54,292 bases of DNA from a virus. Each line of letters opens with the position of its first letter. Within the stretch, counting starts at the first letter, position 1. Below, piece after piece: positions 1 to 7,721 of the stretch. The notes beneath the pieces were generated by a model, which was given only the letters and a program-made list of their open reading frames with translations, did not search any database and was not told the origin of the DNA. The position numbers were made by a program, and so were the translations under genes. Location: IMG/VR virus record IMGVR_UViG_3300046336_000175, positions 1 through 54,292 of that record; one strand, given 5' to 3'.

Positions 1-86
1 TGGTGTTGTACCCTTTCCCAGTGTGCTTTTGTCTCGGGCAGATGAAAGCAGGTGAGGGTGATTGGTTCTGGGATTGGAAGATCCTG

Positions 87-115
87 TTGACTTCTGAGAA
101 ATAATAGGGTACAAT
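87..115 (+). promoter_or_regulatory. sigma70-like promoter ahead of the first gene
   Basis: TTGACT (87-92) and TACAAT (110-115) are separated by 17 bases, and the ATG of the next gene follows at 123. The leader would be almost absent, since the predicted start of transcription lies close to the ATG. Bases 1-86 hold no gene that I can see. Confidence 0.6.
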
Positions 116-122
116 AAACACT

Positions 123-1175
123 ATGCAAAACAAACACATCCCATTCAATGGTTCTGATTTCCGCATCGAGCGCGTCACCCTGCGTAAGATCTCTCAGAGT
201 ACGATCGACCCCACAATCACATTCACACGTGCTAACAGCCCCAAGCTGCATAAGGCAACATTGCCATCAGCCGTCGGGCGTACGCTGTATATGAATGCGA
301 ACAAAATTTCAAACTTTGTCGTAGGATACCCTACGGATCTGTTGTGGTTGGGGGAGAATGTGGTTTGTGCAATCGGCCCAAATAAGCAAGAGGTTACTCA
401 CGCTACTTCCGACCCAAGCTACACCTGGAAGTCTCAGATCGCACTTAATCTCGCCCGCATGCAGGATAAAATGCGCACATGGTCGAGCGATCGGTACTTT
501 GATGGTCAGTATGTGTACCAGTTTACTGGGGATCCTCAAAGCGTCAGCGGTAACTTTGGGTATCGTACTGCAGATACCTTCAATTTGTACCACGCATTCA
601 AGACGAATTTTGAGCCTAAAATTCGTGCAGGGTTTGCGTATAAGAGTGGAGGACAGTGGACCGTTACCCCACCAGCGACAGCGGTGTCTGGTGATGGGCG
701 AATCCAATTGTTGGGGGATGTTGAAGATCTGACGACGCAGAATGCTGCTGTGTATAACACATTTGATGGTATTGATGCTGCTCGATTTATCAACCTTTGT
801 TTTGTAAACTTCGCCGCCCGCAAGTTGACAAACCAATTTGAGTATACTGCAATCGAACCTCTAGGTATCCCCCTGCTAATGATTGAACACAAAACATTCA
901 ACTTGGGTGGTATTACTCGCGCAGTCCAACAAGTTACGCCCGCACCACTCAAATATACACACGCACTGGCATGGTTGATTGGACTGCACGCTGAATCTGA
1001 TACCCTGGCAAAGGTCGAGGTGTTGAAACAGTGCATTAAAATGTTGCTGACAAAGGGCTGTACTCGTACTGTTGTTGAGAAAAATGATGATGGTACGGTA
1101 AATACAGTGTCCAAGGGTGACCTGGTACGTTCCCTGCGTAACTCATTGGCCTCTTCTCCACTGATAACTTTCTAA
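123..1175 (+). CDS. Hypothetical phage protein, 350 aa
   Basis: I do not recognise this protein. It is a complete ORF with an ATG just downstream of a sigma70-like promoter, and has no signal peptide, membrane segment or nucleotide-binding motif that I can see. The composition is that of a soluble globular protein, with few low-complexity stretches. It is transcribed alone: the next gene has its own promoter. Position and promoter type suggest early or middle expression, which is inference. The long reading frames on the other strand and in other frames inside it are treated as chance. Confidence 0.75.
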   Translation: MQNKHIPFNGSDFRIERVTLRKISQSTIDPTITFTRANSPKLHKATLPSAVGRTLYMNANKISNFVVGYPTDLLWLGENVVCAIGPNKQEVTHATSDPSYTWKSQIALNLARMQDKMRTWSSDRYFDGQYVYQFTGDPQSVSGNFGYRTADTFNLYHAFKTNFEPKIRAGFAYKSGGQWTVTPPATAVSGDGRIQLLGDVEDLTTQNAAVYNTFDGIDAARFINLCFVNFAARKLTNQFEYTAIEPLGIPLLMIEHKTFNLGGITRAVQQVTPAPLKYTHALAWLIGLHAESDTLAKVEVLKQCIKMLLTKGCTRTVVEKNDDGTVNTVSKGDLVRSLRNSLASSPLITF

Positions 1176-1194
1176 GATATTTCGTGGCACTTCG

Positions 1195-1222
1195 TTGACT
1201 TTATCCCAAATGCGTGTATAAT
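1195..1222 (+). promoter_or_regulatory. sigma70-like promoter
   Basis: TTGACT (1195-1200), a 16-base spacer and a perfect TATAAT (1217-1222) lie about 45 bases before the ATG at 1266. The leader contains an AG-rich stretch (AGAAAG) as possible ribosome binding site. The -35 hexamer is identical to that of the promoter at 87. Confidence 0.75.
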
Positions 1223-1265
1223 TGAGTCATCACACAAACACTTCTTAATTAATAGAAAGCACAGT

Positions 1266-2312
1266 ATGTCACTCCAAATTCGCCCCGCCACCCTACAAAC
1301 TACCGCATACAAACCAACAGAAAACCGTTTGTTCAAAGCTTCCAGTGTTGTACCAATTCAGACACCTACTGGTTTGAAAATGCGAATCGATGGTGCGTAT
1401 GATATGAACTTTCCTAAATCGAGTGACGTTGCAAAACAATACGAGATGGGAACGGCTCCGGAATTATTGGTTCGTCCTTATGTTGGCGGTACTTTCCATG
1501 TTGTGGATGAACAAATCATCGATCACCGTAAAAATGACTACAAAGGGTATATCCACACTGAAGCTGCTGTGCGCGAATTGAGTAACCGAATTGGGTTTGT
1601 CAAATCTTCGAGCAATTCGGAAATCGTCGCGCGGAATACTACATCCAAATTTGAACACAGTGCCTTCAATTCCAGCGGCGGTCAGTTTGATGTTGATATC
1701 GGATTCAATTGGTCAGCGTTTTCTCCTAATGTAGAGTCTCACTTTGAGATGGTACGAGCACTGTGCGAAAATCAGATGATCTTTGGCAAAGGCACAGTGA
1801 TGTCTCGGACTGTCCCGATTATTAATAACTGGGAATCCAACATGGAAGTTGCTAACCACGTGTTGAAGCGAATTTTCGAAACGACCATCAGTCAGCGTCT
1901 TGCTGACATGCCTTCGGAGCGAATCAACCTCGCTGATGTGAAATTGTTGGGTCATCAAATTGAATCTGTGTTGGCGAGTGATAAGATTCAGAAGCAGGCC
2001 CGAGCATTTGTTAACAACATCAAAGCAAAGTTGTCTCCAATTATCGAGATGCCTGGGATGCGTTCACTTGCACTGAATGATCTGAAGCGGATTGCTTCTC
2101 CAGTATCTGTTTTTGATGCTTTCAACATCGCCACTGAGATGACATCACACTATATGCCTGAAGATGTATCTTCTAGTAAGTTGCAAGCATTCAGTAACAG
2201 CTGTATATTTGATCGCAAGCGCCAGATGAACATCGCATCAGAAAGCATGGATTGTGTGTCAGATACGTTCAATGATGCTGATACAGCATTCTTTGCAGAA
2301 ACTTGCCACTAA
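1266..2312 (+). CDS. Hypothetical protein, possibly DUF932-like, 348 aa
   Basis: A 348-residue soluble protein read from a good sigma70-like promoter. The middle contains a segment around residues 160-175 (HFEMVRALCENQMIFGKG) and a later one (VFDAFNIATEMTSHY, near residue 280). Both resemble the 'C-x-N-G/Q-M' and 'N-x-x-T-E-x-x-T/S-H' landmarks of DUF932 proteins found on phages and plasmids. That assignment is by eye and tentative, and the function of DUF932 is unknown. It heads a run of short genes and is followed 15 bases later by a 76-residue ORF. Confidence 0.7.
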   Translation: MSLQIRPATLQTTAYKPTENRLFKASSVVPIQTPTGLKMRIDGAYDMNFPKSSDVAKQYEMGTAPELLVRPYVGGTFHVVDEQIIDHRKNDYKGYIHTEAAVRELSNRIGFVKSSSNSEIVARNTTSKFEHSAFNSSGGQFDVDIGFNWSAFSPNVESHFEMVRALCENQMIFGKGTVMSRTVPIINNWESNMEVANHVLKRIFETTISQRLADMPSERINLADVKLLGHQIESVLASDKIQKQARAFVNNIKAKLSPIIEMPGMRSLALNDLKRIASPVSVFDAFNIATEMTSHYMPEDVSSSKLQAFSNSCIFDRKRQMNIASESMDCVSDTFNDADTAFFAETCH

Positions 2313-2327
2313 GGGAGTCGGCCGCAC

Positions 2328-2558
2328 ATGGTACAAGAAATTCCAAAGCTGTCTAAGACAGCACTCGCAAACTTTCGGACTCGACTCACTTTCTGGACTA
2401 GGCGGGTTATTATTCAGGTACAAGTACAGACCGACTACACTTCTCAACTCACAGGATCAATCTTGAGGCACCCCACATTTCACTGGCGTGATTTAACTTC
2501 AAGTGACCTGACAACTAATCCCAAATTTTTAGAAATTTTGACAAGGAAATTAAAATGA
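2328..2558 (+). CDS. Small hypothetical basic protein, 76 aa
   Basis: Short ORF with an AAGGGAG ribosome binding site about ten bases before its ATG. Its stop codon overlaps the next start codon as ATGA (2555-2558), which argues that it is translated. The product is rich in Thr, Arg and Lys and has no recognisable domain. A competing reading frame (2254-2466) overlaps the previous gene and has no comparable signals, so I prefer this one. Confidence 0.5.
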   Translation: MVQEIPKLSKTALANFRTRLTFWTRRVIIQVQVQTDYTSQLTGSILRHPTFHWRDLTSSDLTTNPKFLEILTRKLK

Positions 2559-2929
2559 ACACCACTCGAACTCAACTCACTACAACTATTGTCCGTCATC
2601 TCCGCCATAAGAATTCAGCCAATTCGAATCTTGGAGGAATCACATTTGTATTTGACATCCACCACGACACAAATCAGTTTGCAGTTGGATACGCGGTATG
2701 CAACAAAGATGATAATTTTAGCAAACATCGTGGTCGTTCCTTAGCAACGGTTCGCAAAGAATGTAGCAACCTTCTTCCGCTCGATGCGGCTATCTCGCTA
2801 GTGGACAATGTTACGACCGTAATTAATAATACGCCAGATGCCCTGCTATCTCGCTCACAGCGTATTTTGAAACAAGAGCTGAAATCATACGCTGTGAACG
2901 CCGCGACTCGCCTCGGATTTTTGGTATGA
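2555..2929 (+). CDS. Hypothetical protein, 124 aa
   Basis: ATG preceded by AAGGAAATTAAA, a strong phage-type ribosome binding site. It overlaps by four bases with both the upstream and the downstream gene, so it is part of a translationally coupled chain. Residues 27-50 look like a beta-rich core (GGITFVFDIHH, FAVGYAVCNKDD), followed by a helical C-terminal half. I do not recognise the family. Confidence 0.7.
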   Translation: MNTTRTQLTTTIVRHLRHKNSANSNLGGITFVFDIHHDTNQFAVGYAVCNKDDNFSKHRGRSLATVRKECSNLLPLDAAISLVDNVTTVINNTPDALLSRSQRILKQELKSYAVNAATRLGFLV

Positions 2930-3168
2930 CAGTAACATTCAACTCTAATCTGAGCGGCTATTCTAGTGATCAATTCATATTTGAAGAGCAATTGGTTAAG
3001 TTGACTGGGAGGTTCGCAAGTAAGCCGCATCAACCTGGAATCAAAGCCAGCGATACACTTCGTGCTGGCTTAGTTGAGGTTGAGTTCTTGCAACCAACTG
3101 GCAAAGATGATGTAATCAGAATATGCAAGTGGGTGAAGTTCCACGAATTATATAGAATTGAGAATTAA
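2926..3168 (+). CDS. Hypothetical protein, 80 aa
   Basis: Starts with an ATGA overlap on the previous gene and ends directly against the ATG of the next one. It is a small soluble protein with alternating hydrophobic residues at its C-terminal end (LVEVEFLQ, RICKWVKFHEL), suggesting a beta-sheet fold. No known motif is seen. Confidence 0.65.
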   Translation: MTVTFNSNLSGYSSDQFIFEEQLVKLTGRFASKPHQPGIKASDTLRAGLVEVEFLQPTGKDDVIRICKWVKFHELYRIEN

Positions 3169-3351
3169 ATGGAAGCTTTTTTGTGGTTAGTGGGAATTTT
3201 TAGTATTCTGTTGATGATTTTGTTCGGTCCATTGTGGGCTGAGGCGTACCCAACTAACAGGTTTGCTCAATATGTGGGGGCGATTGGTACTATTGGATTG
3301 GCCGTCCTGGCGCTATTTGCGATAGCATCACTATTCGACAAAGATAAATGA
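3169..3351 (+). CDS. Small membrane protein with two predicted helices, 60 aa
   Basis: Begins immediately after the preceding stop codon and overlaps the next start by four bases. Two hydrophobic segments (about residues 4-24 and 37-54) flank a short polar loop containing PTNR, and the last residues are charged (FDKDK). It is probably an inner-membrane protein. No family is recognised; host-takeover and lysis-modulating roles are possible for such proteins, but nothing here shows either. Confidence 0.65.
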   Translation: MEAFLWLVGIFSILLMILFGPLWAEAYPTNRFAQYVGAIGTIGLAVLALFAIASLFDKDK

Positions 3352-3926
3352 ATAAATTCGCAATCTTCCTAGATTTTGATGATGTGTTAATTGAGGCCAC
3401 GAACCAAAAGCACCCGCTATCTCTCAAGGCTAATTATTGGACAACTAACGATTTCAGCTTCAACTCAACTTCACTGTATGCTTTACGGCAATTGACAACG
3501 CATCTGGAAGAAGCCGGGGTGTCGCCCATTATTGTACTGAGTACGAGCTGGATTAAATACGCCACCCGTAAGGTATTGTGGCAATTGTTGAGCCGAAACT
3601 TCCCGAAATCCGTGATTGATCTTGAACTGACGTTCTCTTGCCGCCCAGTAGTAGTAAACCGGAGACAGAGGATTGAAGTATGGCTGGCAGAGTACGCTGA
3701 CCAGTTAGCTACTCCACACTCTTACTTCATCCTGGATGACACCTATTCAGGCACGGGTCTAGTTGATTTCCGGTACCCATCACCCAATACCAATACACTT
3801 GACCAACGAACACTCTTGACAAATTGGGGTAGCAATGGAGAAAGTTATTCGAATAGGTTCCTAACCACAGACCACACCACGTTAATTGCAACGCAACTAC
3901 TTTACCTTCAAACGGAACCAAAATGA
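3348..3926 (+). CDS. HAD-like hydrolase/phosphatase domain protein, 192 aa
   Basis: The N-terminus has FLDFDDVL (residues 7-14), the DxDxx nucleophile motif I of the haloacid dehalogenase superfamily. VLSTSW (about residues 64-69) fits motif II (hydrophobic strand ending in S/T), and FILDDT near residue 128 fits the acidic motif IV. This arrangement is like the HAD domains found alone in phages and in RNA-repair proteins. The substrate cannot be told. The gene overlaps by four bases on both sides, so it is co-translated with a tiny membrane peptide and the UDP-glucose dehydrogenase-like gene, which may hint at nucleotide-sugar chemistry (inference). Confidence 0.75.
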   Translation: MNKFAIFLDFDDVLIEATNQKHPLSLKANYWTTNDFSFNSTSLYALRQLTTHLEEAGVSPIIVLSTSWIKYATRKVLWQLLSRNFPKSVIDLELTFSCRPVVVNRRQRIEVWLAEYADQLATPHSYFILDDTYSGTGLVDFRYPSPNTNTLDQRTLLTNWGSNGESYSNRFLTTDHTTLIATQLLYLQTEPK

Positions 3927-3982
3927 TTTTGTATTTCATCACACTTGTTATCGCCATCGCTATAATCTCTCAGTTACAATGA
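3923..3982 (+). CDS. Putative 19-residue membrane peptide
   Basis: A 20-codon frame encodes MILYFITLVIAIAIISQLQ, essentially one short transmembrane helix. Its ATG overlaps the HAD gene stop as ATGA (3923-3926), and its stop overlaps the ATG of the dehydrogenase gene as ATGA (3979-3982). Having the same four-base overlap at both ends, in a chain of genes with the same junctions, is the main support. It also explains how the downstream ATG at 3979, which lacks a Shine-Dalgarno sequence, would be translated. No homologue is known to me. Confidence 0.5.
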   Translation: MILYFITLVIAIAIISQLQ

Positions 3983-5079
3983 GCACTTACCAACCGGCAC
4001 CAAGCCCATTGCGTGTGGGTGACAAATTTGTATTACTGCACACACCGCCCCGGACCGGAGAAACCACACCACCACAATGCGGTGTGCAGTATATAGTATT
4101 GGATGCGCACGATGAGCGTGCCAGCATCCAGTTTGAATCAGTAGCAGACCCGGGCGCCGCCGCCCGCAGTTGGTGGAGAAATCGCGAAGATGTCTATTAT
4201 ACAACCACTCCCACCCAGGCAATCACTCCTCAGATAGGTATTGTGGGATATGGCTTCGTCGGGCAAGCGGTATCTGCAGCATTTAGCACAAGGTGTAAGG
4301 TCTTAGTATATGATACCAAGCTTGCCAACACCAAGTTAGCAGATCTAAAATCTTGCTCAGTCATCTTTATTTGTGTCCCAACGAATGCCACAAATAGCAT
4401 GGGTGTCGCTGAATATGACACAACAGCATTAGATAGGTCTCTTGAGCAGTTGGCCGAACTCAACTACAGTGGAGTGGTAATCATCAAATCCACCACACCG
4501 ATTGATTGGTGGGATGAAAAAAGCTCTACACCTAAACTATCAGTAGTATATTGCCCAGAATTTCTGACGGAGCGCTGCGCCACATCCGATTTTCTAGCGA
4601 GATCTCACCACATTGTCGGCACCACAGACCCTCACAATGCAGTATTTGTGAAAACTCTATATAACGACTACGGATCTTTTGACCGGTGTGTAACAGTAAC
4701 TCAGCTTACTCCAAAAGAAGCTGCTCTTGCTAAGATAATTACAAATACTGCACTTGCTGTTAAGGTTGCGCTCGCAAATCAAATGTTTGACATATTTCTG
4801 GATTATGTGCACCCGGCGGGCGACACATTGAACGTCGGCGCTGAATGGGATAAATTTATCGCTGTAGTTACTGCTAATGATCCAAGACTTGGGACGACGC
4901 ACTGGAGCGTACCTGGTCACACAGGCTATGGGTATGGGGGTAAGTGCTTGCCGTCGTCCATCAACCACTTTAGTAGCCTCGTTGTGGCCAGTGGGACTCC
5001 TAACTTCCATAACATAGCACTCGCTGCAAGTGAGTATAATGAATCATTGCACTATCTGAATGGTGTTGGTGGGGATTGA
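3979..5079 (+). CDS. UDP-glucose/GDP-mannose dehydrogenase-like protein lacking the C-terminal domain
   Basis: Enzymes of this family oxidise a nucleotide sugar to its uronic acid with two NAD+. Visible motifs, numbering from this ATG: Rossmann GYGFVG (90-95), CPEFLTER (192-199), Lys252 and Asn256 in the helix before the linker, and GYGGKCLP (318-325) with catalytic Cys323. The usual aspartate after GGKCLPKD is replaced (GGKCLPSS). About 84 residues precede the Rossmann domain and are not part of the normal fold. The chain ends about 40 residues after the catalytic Cys, so the usual C-terminal UDP-binding domain is missing. A start at 3886 is possible, but 3979 is coupled to the 19-residue peptide. 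Confidence 0.85.
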   Translation: MSTYQPAPSPLRVGDKFVLLHTPPRTGETTPPQCGVQYIVLDAHDERASIQFESVADPGAAARSWWRNREDVYYTTTPTQAITPQIGIVGYGFVGQAVSAAFSTRCKVLVYDTKLANTKLADLKSCSVIFICVPTNATNSMGVAEYDTTALDRSLEQLAELNYSGVVIIKSTTPIDWWDEKSSTPKLSVVYCPEFLTERCATSDFLARSHHIVGTTDPHNAVFVKTLYNDYGSFDRCVTVTQLTPKEAALAKIITNTALAVKVALANQMFDIFLDYVHPAGDTLNVGAEWDKFIAVVTANDPRLGTTHWSVPGHTGYGYGGKCLPSSINHFSSLVVASGTPNFHNIALAASEYNESLHYLNGVGGD

Positions 5080-5098
5080 TACCGCCCCCACCACCCAC

Positions 5099-5106
5099 AT
5101 AAATAG
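5099..5106 (+). promoter_or_regulatory. Late-promoter-like box ATAAATAG
   Basis: ATAAATAG lies between the dehydrogenase gene and the first repeat-nuclease gene, about 50 bases before the predicted TTG start. It resembles the T4 late motif TATAAATA and the TAAATA boxes found ahead of the structural genes in this window. Confidence 0.35.
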
Positions 5107-5125
5107 ATCACTACACTATTGATAC

Positions 5126-5154
5126 GTTAGAGGGACCGTTTAACCCTCACTAAA
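5126..5154 (+). promoter_or_regulatory. Hairpin containing a T3-promoter-like core
   Basis: GAGGG and CCCTC flank a nine-base loop and form a short hairpin. The 3' arm and what follows, TTTAACCCTCACTAAA (5139-5154), match the core of the phage T3 RNA polymerase promoter over 15 bases (5140-5154), but the GGGAGA start region is absent (TTTTGA instead). The left arm GGGACCG is also found in the gp32 leader at 6640. It could be a leader hairpin, a weak terminator or a coincidence; function is unproven. Confidence 0.3.
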
Positions 5155-5156
5155 TT

Positions 5157-6569
5157 TTGAAATATACACACGAATTATTTTTAGAAAAAGCATGTGATGT
5201 TCACGGTGATCGATACGATTACTCAAGCGTGATCTGGACTCCAACCACGCACTCGAAAACAAAAGTAGCAATCACCTGCAAAAAACACGGCGTTTTCAAC
5301 CAGACAATTACTGCTCACATAAACAACCCATCTAACTGTCCAACATGCGGAGGCAAAGCCCGACACACTCTTGATACATTTATTGCCAGGTCACACATCG
5401 TACATGGCAATAAATATGATTATAGCTCTGTTCACTGGACACCAGATACAGGAGCCATGACCCCAATTGTGATCACCTGTAAAACTCACGGGCCATTCAC
5501 TCAGTTGCTCAACAGCCACGTCAACAACGGGTATGGGTGCCAAAGCTGTGCAGGTAACGCTACTCACAGTATCAAGTCCTTCACCAAACTTGCTAACACA
5601 ATCCACCACAACAAGTATGATTATAGTCACATAAACCAGACGCAAAAGCTCACAAATTCGTCTGAAGTAACAATTTGCTGCCCCGACCACGGGAAATTTA
5701 ACCAGACTGTATTTGGGCACATCCACAGCAAGGTTGGGTGCATGATTTGCAGTAAAAGAACTAGATACACTCAGGCGGCATTTGCACGACGTGTAGAACA
5801 AACACATGGCAACAAGTATGATTACTCCCTCGTAGATTGGGACACAAGTGTCGCATCAGATTCTAAGATCCCCATTGTATGTGCTATCCATGGGACGTTC
5901 CACCAAACTGTTGATTCTCATGTGATGCGTGGATCTGGTTGCCCTGCCTGTGCTGGCAATGCTCGCATCACCCGCGAATCATTTATCACTCGAGCCAACC
6001 TAATTCACAATTCTAAATATGATTACTCAAGTGTGGTCTGGACTCCGACGATGAACGCACTATCAATGGTTGAGATTGTGTGTAAGACACACGGCCAATT
6101 TAACCAAACGATAAACAACCATGTCAACATCGGAAGTGGTTGTCAGGCTTGCAGTGCGAGTAAAGGGGAAGCAGCAATTACTGCTTGGTTGGTGATCAAC
6201 AACATTAAGTTCCAACGTGAGCACAAATTCCCAGATTGCACAAACCCCATCACAAACCATAAACTTCGATTTGACTTCTACCTACCAGATCACAACACGT
6301 GCATCGAATTTCATGGCGGGCAGCACTACAAACCAGTATCATTTGGTTCTAGTAAACAAGTTAAAGATATCGAGGCAATTTTTGTTGCTAGTCAGGAGCG
6401 AGATAACATCAAGCAACAATATTGTTTGGCTACTGGGATATCACTGCTCGTAATTCCTTTCTCTCTGATTTCAGTGATACCGGAATTAATGACAACACAT
6501 CTACTTCAACTAGACAGCCCGGTGCAAAACAATACTAATACGAGCAACCACGCAACATCAACAAATTAA
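5157..6569 (+). CDS. Repeat-array nuclease 1: five zinc-ribbon-like modules plus PD-(D/E)XK-type domain
   Basis: Probably a free-standing homing-type endonuclease. Residues 1-335 are five tandem copies of a module of about 65 residues: F..KA...HG.KYDYS.V.W, then a strand, C-x2-HG.F.Q, a conserved His, and C-x2-C. This resembles the DUF723-type repeats of phage proteins, and the Cys/His spacing suggests one zinc per module. The C-terminal domain starts at KGEAAI and carries RFDFYLP and IEFHGGQHY, the Asp and Glu-x-His pattern of Vsr/DUF559-like nucleases, followed by RD.IKQQYC and LLVIPF. The start is a TTG matching the N-terminus of paralogue 5 (KYT..LFLEKA.DVHGD). No Shine-Dalgarno is seen. 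An Asn/Thr-rich tail follows. Confidence 0.8.
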   Translation: MKYTHELFLEKACDVHGDRYDYSSVIWTPTTHSKTKVAITCKKHGVFNQTITAHINNPSNCPTCGGKARHTLDTFIARSHIVHGNKYDYSSVHWTPDTGAMTPIVITCKTHGPFTQLLNSHVNNGYGCQSCAGNATHSIKSFTKLANTIHHNKYDYSHINQTQKLTNSSEVTICCPDHGKFNQTVFGHIHSKVGCMICSKRTRYTQAAFARRVEQTHGNKYDYSLVDWDTSVASDSKIPIVCAIHGTFHQTVDSHVMRGSGCPACAGNARITRESFITRANLIHNSKYDYSSVVWTPTMNALSMVEIVCKTHGQFNQTINNHVNIGSGCQACSASKGEAAITAWLVINNIKFQREHKFPDCTNPITNHKLRFDFYLPDHNTCIEFHGGQHYKPVSFGSSKQVKDIEAIFVASQERDNIKQQYCLATGISLLVIPFSLISVIPELMTTHLLQLDSPVQNNTNTSNHATSTN

Positions 6570-6637
6570 CAATTCACCGAATCAGGTTGTATACAGATTA
6601 GCATTCCGCTAAGATAGAGCAATCGGTAAATCGTTTA

Positions 6638-6656
6638 CTGGGACCGAATAAACCAG
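6638..6656 (+). promoter_or_regulatory. Hairpin in the gp32 leader
   Basis: CTGG (6638-6641) pairs with CCAG (6653-6656) around a loop containing GACCGAATAAA. The block GGGACCG-xx-TAAACC (6640-6654) is nearly the same as GGGACCG-x-TTAACCC at 5132-5146. It lies about 30 bases before the gp32 ribosome binding site. In T4, gp32 represses its own translation through a structured leader, so an autoregulatory site is plausible but not shown here. Confidence 0.35.
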
Positions 6657-6687
6657 ATTTTACTTTAATATCAAGGACTTATAAATT

Positions 6688-7656
6688 ATGATTAACAACA
6701 AAAACTTCAATATTGAAAAAGCTCGTGCAGCATTTTCTAAATCCAGTGGCCCAAAATCAGACCGACCACAGTACTACCCATTCTACAAGATGGCTATCGG
6801 TAAGAGCGCAACACTGCGATTCCTCCCAGATGCTAATCAGGATAATGATTTAGGGTTCCTGAAAGAACGAAAGTTGTGGGAGACTACAATTGATGGTGAA
6901 AAGGTTCGTGCAACATCTCTCGAATCGTTCGGCGAACCATGCCCGATTCTGGCACTGTCCCGCCAATTCTACAAGGCGAATGATAAGGTCAATGGCAAGA
7001 AGTTCTGGCCAAAGACAGACTATATGGCACGCGCTATTGTTGTTAAAGACGGTCTGCCACCAGATCCTGAAACAGGTGAGACCTACACAGGCAAGGTTGT
7101 TACCCTAGCACTTGGTAAAACTTTGTATGATATCATCAGCCACGGAATTTCTTCAGGTGAGCTTGGTGATGATTTACCTTGTCACACAGAAAATGGTGTT
7201 GATTTCATTATCAACCGTTCTGAGAAAAAAGGTCCAAATGGTGAGTCATGGTCTGATTACTCACTTTCTAAATTCGCTCGCTCTAACCGTGCGCTGACTG
7301 AAGATGAACTCGTGGTGGTCGAATTTACCGACGAAAACGGCGGTACTCCCAACTTTGTAGACCTCCAAGTACTCTTGGGAAAGAAGCCAACGGTGGAGTA
7401 TCTCGAAGGTTTGATTGAAGATGTGTTGTCAGAGTCTGGAATGGATGCTCCAGCAGCACCTAAAAAAGCAGTGCAACGCCGGCCCACCGTTGTTGAAGAA
7501 GATGATGTACCTGCAGTTCGTCCAGCAACAAAATCTAAGCAAGTTGCACCTGTTGAAGATGAAGCAGAAGCATTCTTAGCTCAAGTTCGTGCATCCCGCG
7601 CAGCAAAAGCACCTACAAAAGTGACGCCTGATATGGACGATGATATTCCATATTGA
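6688..7656 (+). CDS. 32: Single-stranded DNA-binding protein, T4 gp32-like
   Basis: Coats single-stranded DNA and organises phage replication, recombination and repair. The 322 residues resemble gp32: a basic N-terminal segment, an OB-type core with YYPFYKMAIGKSATLRFLPD (residues 29-48), and a long acidic low-complexity tail ending DMDDDIPY, the part that recruits partner proteins. T4 gp32 binds zinc through one His and three Cys. Here only one Cys is seen in the corresponding region (GEPCPIL, Cys85), so the zinc site appears lost. The ribosome binding site is AAGGACT before the ATG, and a terminator follows the stop codon. Nuclease genes lie on both sides. Confidence 0.85.
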   Translation: MINNKNFNIEKARAAFSKSSGPKSDRPQYYPFYKMAIGKSATLRFLPDANQDNDLGFLKERKLWETTIDGEKVRATSLESFGEPCPILALSRQFYKANDKVNGKKFWPKTDYMARAIVVKDGLPPDPETGETYTGKVVTLALGKTLYDIISHGISSGELGDDLPCHTENGVDFIINRSEKKGPNGESWSDYSLSKFARSNRALTEDELVVVEFTDENGGTPNFVDLQVLLGKKPTVEYLEGLIEDVLSESGMDAPAAPKKAVQRRPTVVEEDDVPAVRPATKSKQVAPVEDEAEAFLAQVRASRAAKAPTKVTPDMDDDIPY

Positions 7657-7688
7657 TTAGTACCACAAGAGTATAGTTTAATATACAT

Positions 7689-7711
7689 AGGGGGCCCAGT
7701 GCTCCCTTTTT
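7689..7711 (+). terminator. Intrinsic terminator after gp32
   Basis: AGGGGGC (7689-7695) pairs with GCTCCCT (7701-7707) with one G-T pair, a five-base loop and a run of five T (7707-7711). It separates gp32 from the trio of repeat nucleases. Confidence 0.75.
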
Positions 7712-7721
7712 CAGTTACCAA

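Noticed and set aside
2254-2466. 70-codon + strand frame overlapping the gene at 2328
   Set aside because: It overlaps the end of the 348-residue gene, and the frame at 2328 has a better ribosome binding site and an ATGA junction with the next gene.
3886-3978. 31-codon in-frame extension of the dehydrogenase-like gene
   Set aside because: It would overlap the HAD-like gene by 41 bases and lacks a ribosome binding site, while the ATG at 3979 is coupled to the small peptide's stop.
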